This document shows positions 1 through 8,039 of a stretch of DNA of 64,000 nt, piece by piece. Origin of the DNA: Microbacterium sp. BK668 (GTDB lineage: Bacteria; Actinomycetota; Actinomycetes; Actinomycetales; Microbacteriaceae); assembly GCF_004362195.1 (NCBI RefSeq), contig NZ_SNWG01000001.1, forward strand, positions 1,984,001 to 2,048,000. Reading direction: 5' to 3'. Under the pieces are notes generated by a model, which worked only from the letters and a program-made list of their open reading frames with translations, was not told the origin of the DNA and made no database searches. The translations under genes and the position numbers were made by a program. Each line of letters begins with the position of its first letter. The first letter of the stretch is position 1.

Positions 1-1024
1 CGGCTGCCTCACGCCCGTCTACCAACTCTCGCGCAACGGCTTCCATCGGCTCGCGGATGCGGCCGATCGCGACGCGCTCCTCGCGGCGGGCTGGACGCTC
101 GATCGCGTCGCGTTCTACGCCGTCATCGGTGCGGGCGCACCGGCGGACGACGACACGAAGTTCAGCATCGCCGTCATCCCCGACACCCAGAACGAGGTGA
201 CGGCGAGCGACAACCGCTTCGCCAACCGGGTGTCGTGGCTCGTCGGGAACGAGGAGCGCCTCGACCTGCGCTACGCGACGCAGGTCGGCGATCTCTCGAA
301 CTGGGGTGCCGCCGATCCCGCGCAGTTCGCGCGGGCCAGCACCGAGCTGAAGCCGCTCGAGCAGACGATGCCCTGGTCGGGCGCGATCGGCAACCACGAC
401 ACGGGAGCCGTGTGCCCGGGCGGTTCCGCGTGCCCCGGCATCAGCGCCAACGTGGCCGTGCGAGACACGGCCGACTACAACGCCTACTTCCCGGTGTCGC
501 GCTTCCCGGGCCTCGAGGGCGTCTTCGAGAACGGCAAGGTCGACAACGCGTTCCACGTGTTCCAGGCGGGCGGAGCGGACTGGCTCGTGCTGAACCTCGA
601 GCTGTGGCCCCGCGCCGAGGCCGTCACGTGGGCCCGATCCGTCGTCGAGAGCCACCCCGGCCACAACGTCATCGTCGTCACGCACGCGTACCTCGAGGGC
701 GACGGGTCGATCAGCGGCAGCAACGGGGGCTACGGCGCGACGTCGCCGCGCTACCTGTACGACAACCTGATCAAGCTCTACCCGAACATCAAGATCGTGC
801 TCTCGGGTCACGTCGGGACAGCGGGCAGCCGCACCGACGTGGGCGTGCACGGGAACAAGATCCTGAGCATCCTCACCACGTACCACAGCACGACCAACCC
901 CGTGCGGATCCTCGAGATCGACACGGCGGCCGGCACGGCGACCTCGTCGGTGTACGCGCCGTACACCAACACGAGCTTCCCGGGCGATGCGACCTCGACG
1001 AGCGGGCTCAGCTTCCTGAGGTAA
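1..1024 (+). CDS. Secreted calcineurin-like metallophosphoesterase, C-terminal part
   Basis: The frame is open from base 2, so the start lies outside the window. The first roughly 40 visible residues (Gly-Cys-Leu ... Leu-Leu-Ala-Ala-Gly-Trp-Thr ... Val-Ala-Phe-Tyr) look like one unit of the DUF5648-type lectin-like repeat. Then comes a phosphoesterase domain with the ordered metal motifs IPDTQ, GDLSNWG, GNHDT, VVTHAY and SGHVG, which supply the binuclear-metal ligands. The protein ends shortly after this domain, with no membrane anchor visible. The family hydrolyses phosphomono- or diesters; the substrate here is unknown. An extracellular location is inferred from the repeat plus the two paired Cys residues after the GNHD motif, since the N-terminus is not in view. 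Confidence 0.85.
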   Translation, partial: GCLTPVYQLSRNGFHRLADAADRDALLAAGWTLDRVAFYAVIGAGAPADDDTKFSIAVIPDTQNEVTASDNRFANRVSWLVGNEERLDLRYATQVGDLSNWGAADPAQFARASTELKPLEQTMPWSGAIGNHDTGAVCPGGSACPGISANVAVRDTADYNAYFPVSRFPGLEGVFENGKVDNAFHVFQAGGADWLVLNLELWPRAEAVTWARSVVESHPGHNVIVVTHAYLEGDGSISGSNGGYGATSPRYLYDNLIKLYPNIKIVLSGHVGTAGSRTDVGVHGNKILSILTTYHSTTNPVRILEIDTAAGTATSSVYAPYTNTSFPGDATSTSGLSFLR

Positions 1025-1063
1025 GGTTCGCGGCGGGCAGAAGCGGGGTCATAGGCTGAGCCG

Positions 1064-1540
1064 GTGACCGCGCACCTGCCTGCCCGAAGCCGCCTCGTCC
1101 ACGACTCGCTGCGGGCGGCCGGCATCACCGGAGACATCGTGGTGCTGCCCGACGCCGCATCCACGGCGCCGCTCGCGGCGGCGGCACTCGGGGTCGAGGT
1201 CGGGGCGATCGCGAACAGCCTCGTCTTCTGGTCCGACGGCGAGCCGCTCCTGGTGATGACGAGCGGCGCGCACCGCGTCGACACCCGTGCACTCGCCGAG
1301 CGACTGGGCCGCACATCGATCCAGCGCGCGTCGGCGGACCAGGTGCGCGAGGCGACCGGGCAGGCGATCGGCGGCGTCGCGCCCACGGGGCATCCATCCC
1401 CCCTGCCCACGGTCGTCGACGAGGACCTGGCGGGCTACCCCGAGATCTGGGCGGCGGGCGGCACCCCGCACACCGTCTTCCCGATGACCTACGATGAGCT
1501 CCTTCGCCTCACGGGTGGCACGGTCGCGAAGGTCGACTGA
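1064..1540 (+). CDS. YbaK/EbsC-family aminoacyl-tRNA deacylase
   Basis: A 158-residue protein of the YbaK/ProXp type, which clears mischarged tRNA (commonly Cys-tRNA(Pro) or Ala-tRNA(Pro)) in trans. Visible hallmarks are the central stretch around IANSLVF, the MTSGAHRVD strand, the GGVAPTGH turn with its conserved Gly-x-x-Pro, and the terminal GGTPHTVF segment. The length matches the stand-alone family. The GTG start is chosen because the hexamer TAGGCT (1052-1057) ends six bases before it, as expected of a leaderless transcript; no Shine-Dalgarno is present. It follows the phosphoesterase by 39 bp and converges on the debranching-enzyme gene. The exact tRNA substrate cannot be read from the sequence. 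Confidence 0.88.
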   Translation: MTAHLPARSRLVHDSLRAAGITGDIVVLPDAASTAPLAAAALGVEVGAIANSLVFWSDGEPLLVMTSGAHRVDTRALAERLGRTSIQRASADQVREATGQAIGGVAPTGHPSPLPTVVDEDLAGYPEIWAAGGTPHTVFPMTYDELLRLTGGTVAKVD

Positions 1541-1556
1541 CCGCGCGGGACGGCGC

Positions 1557-1613
1557 CGAGATCGCACGGATGACGAGGCGCGCCGTCCGCCGGACGTGAT
1601 CCGCGCGATCTCG
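1557..1613. repeat. Inverted repeat at convergent gene junction
   Basis: Arms CGAGATCGC (1557-1565) and GCGATCTCG (1605-1613) are perfect inverses separated by 39 bases. They sit between two converging genes, so a transcript from either side could fold here. The left arm continues as CGAGATCGCAC, the same 11 bases found in the left arm of the repeat at 62435. There is no T-tract. Confidence 0.5.
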
Positions 1614-1648
1614 ACGGCCCCCCGCCGGCCCGACACTGCGCGGTCGGC

Positions 1649-3541
1649 TCAGCGCGCCCGCACGATCTCGAGGCACGTGATGGCCGCCGCCGCCGACCAG
1701 GCCTGCGGACGGCACGCGGCCGGATAGGGCGCGGGGACGGGGGTGTCGGTGCGCGCGTCGCCCGCATACAGCTCGGGCATGCGGAAGGCGAACGCCTCGG
1801 CGGCCGCGAGGAGACCGTCCACGACCGCGAGCGCCTCGTCGCGGCATCCCGCCCTCGCCATCCCCCGGGCGACGATCGCGGCGTCATGCGGCCACACGGA
1901 TCCTCCGTGGTAACTGAGCGGCCAGTATCCCGCGGCGCCCGTCGACATCGTCCGCACGCCGAAGCCGGACGACATCGCGTCGCTCGTGAGGAGAGCCGCG
2001 ATGGAGCGCTCCTGCTCGGGATCGAGGATGCCGGTGCCCAGGAGGTGCCCGATGTTCGAGGTCAGCGTGTCGACCGCGGCGCCGTCGCGATCCAGCGCGA
2101 TGGCGGGATAGGCGCCCTCCGCAGTGGTCACCCAGAACCGCTCGCCGAACCGCTGCCGCATGCCCGCCGCCCACGCGCGCAGCTCCTCGGCGCCGTCCTC
2201 CCCGAGCGCGTCGAGCAGATCGGCGCCGGCGACGGCCGCCTCGTACGCATACCCCTGGACCTCGCAGAGGGCGATCGGGCCCTGCGCCAGAGTGCCGTCG
2301 CGCCACTGGATCGAGTCGCCGGAGTCCTTCCATCCCTGGTTGGACAATCCGTGGCCGGTCTCGTCGACGTAGTCGAGGAAGCCGCTGTCGCCGGCGCTCG
2401 CCACGATCCAGCCGAGGGCGGCGCGGAGGTGGGGGAGGAGCGCGCGCACCTCCGCATCGGGCATCCCCGCCTCGCGGGCCTCGGCGAGGAGGGCGACCCA
2501 CAGCGGGGTCGCGTCCACGGTGCCGTAGTAGACGGGCGGCAGGACGATGCCCTCACCCGGCATCGCGAACTGCCCCGCGCGCAGCTCATGCAGGATCTTC
2601 CCGGGCTCCTCCGCCGTCGCCGGGTCGGATCTCATCCCCTGCAGCCCCGCGAGCACGCGGAGAGTGGATGCCGCGATCCCGACGTCGACGGGGAGCATGA
2701 GCCGGGCCGCCCACAGCGAGTCCCGGCCGAAGAGGGTGAAGAACCACGGCGCGCCCGCCGCCAGGAACTCGTCGCCCGGGGCGCCGGGGAGAGCGAGCCG
2801 GAGCGCGTCGAGGTCCGACAGCGCGCGCTCGGCCCAGCGCCGCAGGCGCGGATCGACCGACGCGTCGCCGGTGTACGCCCCGGTCCAGCGTGGAGCGGGC
2901 GACCCGGCGCGCACCACGAGCGCCGGATCGTGCAGGGTCACGACCACCTCGGCCGACCACTCGCCGTGAGGCGGACACCGCACCTCCCACTCGAGCGTGA
3001 CGGCGTCGTCCGCCTCGATCGCGGCCCCGGGGGCCGCGATCGTCATCGCGGACTCTCCGTGCTCGATGCGAATCCCGCCATCCGCGGGCACGGCGCGCAG
3101 CGACGATTCCGCGATCACGCCGGCCTTCACGTCGGGCAGCGACGTGGCGTCCGGCACGAGCCGCAGTCGCAGGGCCGTCGTCGTCGGCTCGTCGAGGTGG
3201 GAGCGCACCGTCAGTCGCTCGCGCACGACCCCGGCCGAGACGGTCCGGCGGCGCAGCAGTCGCACCTTCGGGTCGGGCCAGCGGTCGTCGACGCCGCGCA
3301 GGAGCGCGCCGAACTCGACGGTGGATGCCGACACCTCGGCGACGGAGATCGGCTCGGGGCTCTTCCGCTCGTCGCCTGCGGAGTAGGTCACCGCGAGCTC
3401 CCGGACGAACCGGGTGTCGCCGTGATAGACCCCGTCGATCGGCCGGCCGCCGAGGTCGCCCGCGCGCCCCGACCACACCTGGGTCGGAGCGCACAGCGCG
3501 ACGACGGCGTCGGAGAGGAAGGGCTGGAGTCCCTCGGTCAC
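1649..3541 (-). CDS. Glycogen-debranching / amylo-alpha-1,6-glucosidase-like enzyme
   Basis: A 630-residue protein. The N-terminal third carries the GDE-N-bis type domain (GVYHGDTRFVREL near residue 40) and the C-terminal two thirds an (alpha/alpha)6 barrel, with LFGRDSLWAARL near residue 268, EPGKILHELR near 314 and NQGWKDSGDS near 399, all typical of the bacterial debranching-type glucosidase family. No signal peptide is seen, so it is cytoplasmic and probably processes the oligosaccharide imported by the adjoining ABC transporter. The GTG start overlaps the permease stop by four bases (GTGA), indicating translational coupling. Substrate specificity (maltodextrin, trehalose-like or another alpha-glucoside) is not decidable from sequence. 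Confidence 0.88.
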   Translation of the reverse strand: MTEGLQPFLSDAVVALCAPTQVWSGRAGDLGGRPIDGVYHGDTRFVRELAVTYSAGDERKSPEPISVAEVSASTVEFGALLRGVDDRWPDPKVRLLRRRTVSAGVVRERLTVRSHLDEPTTTALRLRLVPDATSLPDVKAGVIAESSLRAVPADGGIRIEHGESAMTIAAPGAAIEADDAVTLEWEVRCPPHGEWSAEVVVTLHDPALVVRAGSPAPRWTGAYTGDASVDPRLRRWAERALSDLDALRLALPGAPGDEFLAAGAPWFFTLFGRDSLWAARLMLPVDVGIAASTLRVLAGLQGMRSDPATAEEPGKILHELRAGQFAMPGEGIVLPPVYYGTVDATPLWVALLAEAREAGMPDAEVRALLPHLRAALGWIVASAGDSGFLDYVDETGHGLSNQGWKDSGDSIQWRDGTLAQGPIALCEVQGYAYEAAVAGADLLDALGEDGAEELRAWAAGMRQRFGERFWVTTAEGAYPAIALDRDGAAVDTLTSNIGHLLGTGILDPEQERSIAALLTSDAMSSGFGVRTMSTGAAGYWPLSYHGGSVWPHDAAIVARGMARAGCRDEALAVVDGLLAAAEAFAFRMPELYAGDARTDTPVPAPYPAACRPQAWSAAAAITCLEIVRAR

Positions 3542-4443
3542 TCCTTCACCGCTCCTTGACTCGAGTTCATGATCCGCCGCTGGAAGATAAAGAACAGCAC
3601 CGCGACCGGGATGGTCATGATGAGCGCGGCGGCGAGCTTGAGCGGGTACTGCGTGCCCTGACTCAAAGCGCCCGAGGCGAGCCCCGCGACGCCCTTCGTG
3701 AGCGTCGTGAGCTCGGGGGACTGCGTCGACACGATGAAGTGCGACAGCTCGTTCCACGACCCCTGGAACGACAGGATCACGATCGTGATGAGCGCCGGGC
3801 GGGCCATCGGCAGCACGACCGACCAGAAGATCCGGAACGTCCCCGCGCCGTCGATCCGGGCCTGTTCCTCCACTGAGGCGGGGATCGACTCGAAGAAGTT
3901 CTTCATGATGAACACGCCCGCGGCATCCACCAGCAGCGGCAGAATCATCCCCGCATACGAGTCGTAGATCCCGAGCTGGTTGATCACGAGGAACCTCGGG
4001 ATCAGGAGGACGACGCTCGGAACAGCCATCACGGCGATGACTCCGGCGAAGACCAGCCCGCGCCCGCGGAAGTTCAGCCGCGCCAGAGCGTAGCCCGCGA
4101 GCGACACGAAGAACACGCGAAGCAGGGTGACGCAGATCGTGACGATCGCGGAGTTGCGGAACCAGACGGGGAAGTCGCTGCGCAGGAACAGGCGCTCGTA
4201 CGCGGCGGTCGTCCAGACCTGGGGGATCAGCGACACCGGATTGATCGCCGCCTCGGCGTCGCTCTTGAACGAGGTGGAGAGCTGCACGAGGAACGGGTAG
4301 ATGTAGATCAGCGAGATGAGGATCAGCAGCGCGTAGAGGCCGATCTGCCACCACATCCCGCTGCGGCTCCGACGCGTGCCGGGGCGGGGAGCCGGCGTGC
4401 CGGTCTTCGACGGAGGCGCCTCGCGGAGTGTCGTCGCGGTCAT
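3538..4443 (-). CDS. Carbohydrate ABC transporter permease (MalG type)
   Basis: A 301-residue inner-membrane permease of the CUT1 sugar-transport family. It has a polar N-terminal tail, a first membrane helix at about residues 30-52, and further helices spread to the C-terminus. The cytoplasmic coupling loop is visible as EEQARIDGAGTFRIFWSVVLP, with the invariant Glu-x-x-x-Ile-Asp-Gly, and contacts a separately encoded ATPase. No ATPase gene is in this operon, so it probably shares a multitask MsiK-like ATPase, as is usual in actinobacteria. ATG overlaps the upstream permease stop by four bases. Confidence 0.93.
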   Translation of the reverse strand: MTATTLREAPPSKTGTPAPRPGTRRSRSGMWWQIGLYALLILISLIYIYPFLVQLSTSFKSDAEAAINPVSLIPQVWTTAAYERLFLRSDFPVWFRNSAIVTICVTLLRVFFVSLAGYALARLNFRGRGLVFAGVIAVMAVPSVVLLIPRFLVINQLGIYDSYAGMILPLLVDAAGVFIMKNFFESIPASVEEQARIDGAGTFRIFWSVVLPMARPALITIVILSFQGSWNELSHFIVSTQSPELTTLTKGVAGLASGALSQGTQYPLKLAAALIMTIPVAVLFFIFQRRIMNSSQGAVKE

Positions 4444-5642
4444 GACCGGGCTCCCTTCCCGAGGTCGTCCGCCCCGCCCGGTGTCTGGGCAGGATCGGGT
4501 GGTGCCGGCACCTGGCGTGAGGCGATCGTCGCGGGACTCGCCGTCGCGGGGCGGGCCGGCAGCTCGTACTGGCGTGCGCGGCGACGCGAGACGGGCCGCT
4601 CCCGCAGCACCCATCGCTGCAGGATGGTGAAGAGCACGATGATCCCGAACAGGATGAACGCGATCGCCGCGCCCTGGCCCCAGTTCTGGTCGAGGAAGCC
4701 CGCGTCGTACGACAGGTAGGCGGGTGTCAGCGTGGTCTTGGCCGGCTGACCCTTCGTGCCGGTGTAGATCTGGTCGAAGACCTGCCAGCAGCCGATCAGC
4801 CCGAGGGTGAGGACCGTGAACAGCGCCGGCTTGAGCTGCGGCAGCGTGACGCGCCAGAAGCGCTGCCAGGCGTTCGCGCCGTCGACCATCGCCGCCTCCT
4901 GGATCTCCGGACCGATGTTCTGCAGTGCGGCGAGGAACAGCAGCATGAAGGTGCCGCTCGTCGTGAAGATCGCCATGAGGATGAAGGCCGACATGGCGAT
5001 CGAGGGTCCGGCTCCCCAGTTCCACCACGAGACGGCCAGGAAGCCGTTCCCGGTGAGCACGCTGGGCCCCTCCCGGACGCCGAGGCCCGACAGGACGACG
5101 TGGAAGATCCCCCGGGGGTCGGCGAACCAGTTGGGTCCCGTGATCCCGACCAGCGCGAGGAACGCGTTGACCGGGCCGCGGGGATTGAACAGGAACAGCC
5201 AGAGCACCGTGATCGCGACGCTGGCCGTCACCGAGGGGAAGTAGAAGGCGGTCCGGAAGAACCCGCGGCCGCGGAGGATCGCGCCGTTGACGAGGAGCGC
5301 GAGGAACAGCGACAGCGCCGTCTGCAGCGGAACGACCAGGATCACGTACCACGTGTTGTTGCGCATCGCGGTGCCGAAGTCGCGCGCCGTCAGGCCCTCG
5401 CCGGTCGTGACGCTCGCATAGTTCTCGAGGCCGACGAAGTTGACGTTGCCCGAGAAGGGACTCCCGCGACCGCCCCAGTCCGAGACGCTGACCCACAGCG
5501 CCATGAGGACGGGGATGAAGAGGAAGATCCCGAGGATGACGATCACGGGTGCGGTGAAGATCCACCCCGCGAGCGCCTCGCCGCGCCGGATCCCCGAGCC
5601 GGAGGTCCTTCCGCGGCGAGGCGCTGTGACGGTTGCAGTCAT
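4440..5642 (-). CDS. Carbohydrate ABC transporter permease (MalF type)
   Basis: A 400-residue sugar-ABC permease, longer than average because of an extended C-terminal tail rich in Arg, Ala and Pro after the last helix. The coupling motif is IQEAAMVDGANAWQRFWRVTLPQL. The first helix lies at about residues 23-45, after a basic N-terminus. It pairs with the MalG-type permease that follows with a four-base ATGA overlap, and starts 13 bp after the binding-protein stop. Forms the heterodimeric channel with its partner; the ATPase is not encoded nearby. Confidence 0.93.
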   Translation of the reverse strand: MTATVTAPRRGRTSGSGIRRGEALAGWIFTAPVIVILGIFLFIPVLMALWVSVSDWGGRGSPFSGNVNFVGLENYASVTTGEGLTARDFGTAMRNNTWYVILVVPLQTALSLFLALLVNGAILRGRGFFRTAFYFPSVTASVAITVLWLFLFNPRGPVNAFLALVGITGPNWFADPRGIFHVVLSGLGVREGPSVLTGNGFLAVSWWNWGAGPSIAMSAFILMAIFTTSGTFMLLFLAALQNIGPEIQEAAMVDGANAWQRFWRVTLPQLKPALFTVLTLGLIGCWQVFDQIYTGTKGQPAKTTLTPAYLSYDAGFLDQNWGQGAAIAFILFGIIVLFTILQRWVLRERPVSRRRARQYELPARPATASPATIASRQVPAPPDPAQTPGGADDLGKGARS

Positions 5643-5655
5643 CGGAGGTTCCGGC

Positions 5656-6897
5656 TCAGCCGACGATGGCCTCGAGGTTGGACTGCACGGTGTCGAGGAT
5701 CTGCTGGGGGTCCCCGTCCTTCAGCCCCTGGAGCTGCGAGTTGAAGTCGGTGATGACATCAGCGGTCCCCTCGTACGTCGGGATGCCCTGCGCGTAGTCG
5801 GCACCGGCGATGAACGCGGCGAGGTCGGGGTTGTCGGTCTTCCACTGCTCGGCGGCGGACTGGATCGACGGCATGACGCCGAACGCCTGCGAGAACGCGA
5901 GCTGCTGCTCGGTGCTGGTCAGGTACTGCACGAGGTCCAGCGCCGCCTCCTGGTTGGAGCTGTCGGCAGCCATGCCCCAGCAGTTCGTGAACTGCAGCGT
6001 GCCCTTGCCCGCGGGGCCCTCGGGAAGCTCCGCCACGATGTACTCGACGTCGGGGTAGTCGTTGGCCATCGCGCCCTGGATCCAGTTCCCCTCGATCGTC
6101 ATCGCGGACAGCTGCTTGCCGAACGCTTCGCCGCCCCATCCGGCGCCGAGGTCCTGCGCATATGCGAAGGTTCCGGCGGCCATCTGGTCCTGGACATAGG
6201 TCAGGGCGTCGACGTTCTCCTGGCTGTTGGCGATCGGCTCGCCGTCCTCGACGAGGCCGCCGCCGGCCTGCGCCATGAAGGTTCCGAGCCGCTGCCACTC
6301 CCAGCCGTAGCCGAGGCCGACGACGCCGTCCTTCGTGAGGGTCTGCGCGACGGAGGCCAGCTCGTCCCACGTCGTGGGGATGTCGGCCTCGGTCAGGCCC
6401 GCGGCATCCCACAGTCCCTTGTTGATGATGAGGGCGAGCGTCGAGAAGTCCTTCGGGGCGCAGTAGAACTGGTCCTCGTAGGTGAAGTTCTCCACGAGCG
6501 AGGGGTAGAAGTCGTCCTTGTTCTCCAGGTCGTCGCCGTACGCCTGCAGCGAGCCGTTCGCGGCGTACCCGGCGAGGGCCTCCGTGGAGAGGTAGAACAG
6601 ATCCGGCGGGTCGCCGGCGGCGAAGCCCTGCGAGAGCTGCTGATTGAGGTCACTGGCCACCGTGACCTCGGCGGGGGTGCCGGACTCCTCGGACCAGGCG
6701 GCCACGGCCTCGGTGACCGCATCGGTCTCGGCGTCGCCGCTCGAGCCGATCAGGATCGTGAGGCCGCTGTCGTCACCGCCCCCCTCGCCGGTGCTGCCTC
6801 CGTCGTCGAAACCCTGTCCGCAGCCGGCCAGTGCCAGCGCCGCGGTTGCTGTGAACGCGCCGAGGGCGAGAGCCCGCGCCGCTGTGTGCCGCTTCAT
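5656..6897 (-). CDS. Sugar ABC transporter substrate-binding lipoprotein
   Basis: A 413-residue extracytoplasmic solute-binding protein of the MalE/CUT1 class. It begins with a basic n-region, a hydrophobic core and a lipobox LALAGCG (Cys near residue 24), so it should be lipid-anchored on the outer face of the membrane. A Gly/Ser/Glu-rich linker follows. The ATG at 6897 is preferred to an upstream in-frame start because it has a GAAGGAGA ribosome site and places the signal peptide correctly. It is the first gene of the operon and lies just downstream of the LacI-type operator, so it is probably induced when the imported sugar or a derivative releases the repressor. Confidence 0.94.
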   Translation of the reverse strand: MKRHTAARALALGAFTATAALALAGCGQGFDDGGSTGEGGGDDSGLTILIGSSGDAETDAVTEAVAAWSEESGTPAEVTVASDLNQQLSQGFAAGDPPDLFYLSTEALAGYAANGSLQAYGDDLENKDDFYPSLVENFTYEDQFYCAPKDFSTLALIINKGLWDAAGLTEADIPTTWDELASVAQTLTKDGVVGLGYGWEWQRLGTFMAQAGGGLVEDGEPIANSQENVDALTYVQDQMAAGTFAYAQDLGAGWGGEAFGKQLSAMTIEGNWIQGAMANDYPDVEYIVAELPEGPAGKGTLQFTNCWGMAADSSNQEAALDLVQYLTSTEQQLAFSQAFGVMPSIQSAAEQWKTDNPDLAAFIAGADYAQGIPTYEGTADVITDFNSQLQGLKDGDPQQILDTVQSNLEAIVG

Positions 6898-6927
6898 GCG
6901 ATCTCCTTCGATACATGCCCGACAGAA

Positions 6928-6943
6928 ATTTGATCGTTCAAAT
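6928..6943. promoter_or_regulatory. Putative LacI-family operator
   Basis: A 16-base near-palindrome ATTTGA-TCGT-TCAAAT with 14 of 16 positions symmetric. It lies between the divergent sugar operon and LacI-type gene, about 31 bases before the binding-protein start and just downstream of the operon's -10, the classical roadblock position. It has the size and central CG of LacI/GalR operators. Confidence 0.75.
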
Positions 6944-6958
6944 CTCCGGTGTGGTGAC

Positions 6959-6987
6959 AAGGTATTCTCGGGAACCGCACGTGTCAA
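6959..6987 (-). promoter_or_regulatory. Promoter of the sugar ABC operon
   Basis: On the minus strand a perfect -35 TTGACA (6982-6987) is followed after exactly 17 bases by TACCTT (6959-6964). The predicted start of transcription falls just ahead of the palindrome at 6928-6943, so repressor binding there would block early elongation or open-complex formation. Confidence 0.72.
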
Positions 6988-7022
6988 GGGGTTTACGAGC
7001 GGCCCGGAAGGGTGGTGGCGAG

Positions 7023-8039
7023 GTGGTACGGCAGCCCACGGTCGAAGACGTCGCGCGCCTGGCGGGAGTGTCGAGGCAGACCGTCTCCAACGTCCTCAAC
7101 GCGCCCGACATCGTGCGGGCGACGACCCGCGGCCGCGTCGAGGCGGCGATCGCCGAGCTCGGCTACGCGCCCTCCATGGCAGCGCGACGCCTGCGGACTC
7201 AGCAGAGCCACACCATCGGCATCCGTCTCGATCCCTACGCGGGCGGCATCTCGGGAATCGTGCTGGATCGGTTCATCCACGCCCTCACCGAACGCGCCAC
7301 CCCGCGCGGCCTCCGGATCCTCGTGTACGCCGCGACCGATGCCGACGAGGAGATCCGTCGCATCCGTCAGCTGCGCGAGGGCGGTGAGATCGACCGCATC
7401 GTCCTCACCGGCACCTATGCCGGCGATCCGCGTGCCGAGTGGCTCGCGGAGCACGACATCCCGTACGTCGCCTTCGGCAGGCCCTGGGGCGAGCCCGGCG
7501 CGCAGGCGCTGGACGCCGATGCCTCGCGGCACTGGGTGGACGTGGACGGCGCGGCGGGCACGCGCGCCGCGACGCTCCACTCCCTCGCCGAGGGAGATCG
7601 CGTGGCCTTCCTCGGCTGGCCTGCCGGATCGGGCACGGGCGATGACCGCGAACGGGGGTGGCGCGAAGCCCTCGGGTGGGCGGAGGAGCCGCCCGCGGAG
7701 CTGCGGTGGACGTCGGTCGACAGCGTCTCCCGGGCCCGTGCGGTCGTCGAGGACGCACTGGCGGCGATGGATGTCGACGCCATCGTGTGCGCGAGCGACA
7801 CCCTCGCGCTCGGAGCCCACCTCGCGGCCTCGCACGCCGGCCGCCCGCACCTGCTCGTCATCGGATTCGACAACACGCCCGTCGCCGAGGCGCTCGCGCT
7901 CTCGAGCGTCGAGCAGCGCCCCGAGCTCGTCGCGGACGCCGTCCTCGACCTTCTGGTCGCCGATCCCGCGACGGGAGGCGGGCCGTGGCACCGCCTCATC
8001 GAGCCGGAGCTCGTCGTGCGCAGCCGCGACGACGTCTAG
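7023..8039 (+). CDS. LacI-family transcriptional regulator
   Basis: About 338 residues. The N-terminal helix-turn-helix reads TVEDVARLAGVSRQTVSNVLN followed by the hinge region LGYAPSMAARRLRT, then a periplasmic-binding-protein-like sensor domain ending in the usual VIGFDNTPVAEAL and SSVEQRPELVADAVLDLL segments. The GTG at 7023 gives the standard distance to the HTH and has GGAAGG upstream; an ATG at 6915 would add 36 residues unlike the family and overlap the operator. It is divergent from the sugar operon and presumably represses it. Its stop codon interlocks with that of the convergent baeRF gene through a shared CTAG. Confidence 0.9.
   Translation: MVRQPTVEDVARLAGVSRQTVSNVLNAPDIVRATTRGRVEAAIAELGYAPSMAARRLRTQQSHTIGIRLDPYAGGISGIVLDRFIHALTERATPRGLRILVYAATDADEEIRRIRQLREGGEIDRIVLTGTYAGDPRAEWLAEHDIPYVAFGRPWGEPGAQALDADASRHWVDVDGAAGTRAATLHSLAEGDRVAFLGWPAGSGTGDDRERGWREALGWAEEPPAELRWTSVDSVSRARAVVEDALAAMDVDAIVCASDTLALGAHLAASHAGRPHLLVIGFDNTPVAEALALSSVEQRPELVADAVLDLLVADPATGGGPWHRLIEPELVVRSRDDV

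Noticed and set aside
1886..3559. 557-residue plus-strand frame opposite the debranching enzyme
   Set aside because: Arg/His/Gly-rich composition typical of an antisense shadow in high-GC DNA; the minus strand has recognised catalytic motifs.
3541..4354. N-terminal extension joining the permease strand to the debranching enzyme in one 901-residue frame
   Set aside because: The extension is a shadow of the permease; the GTGA overlap at 3538-3541 defines two genes.
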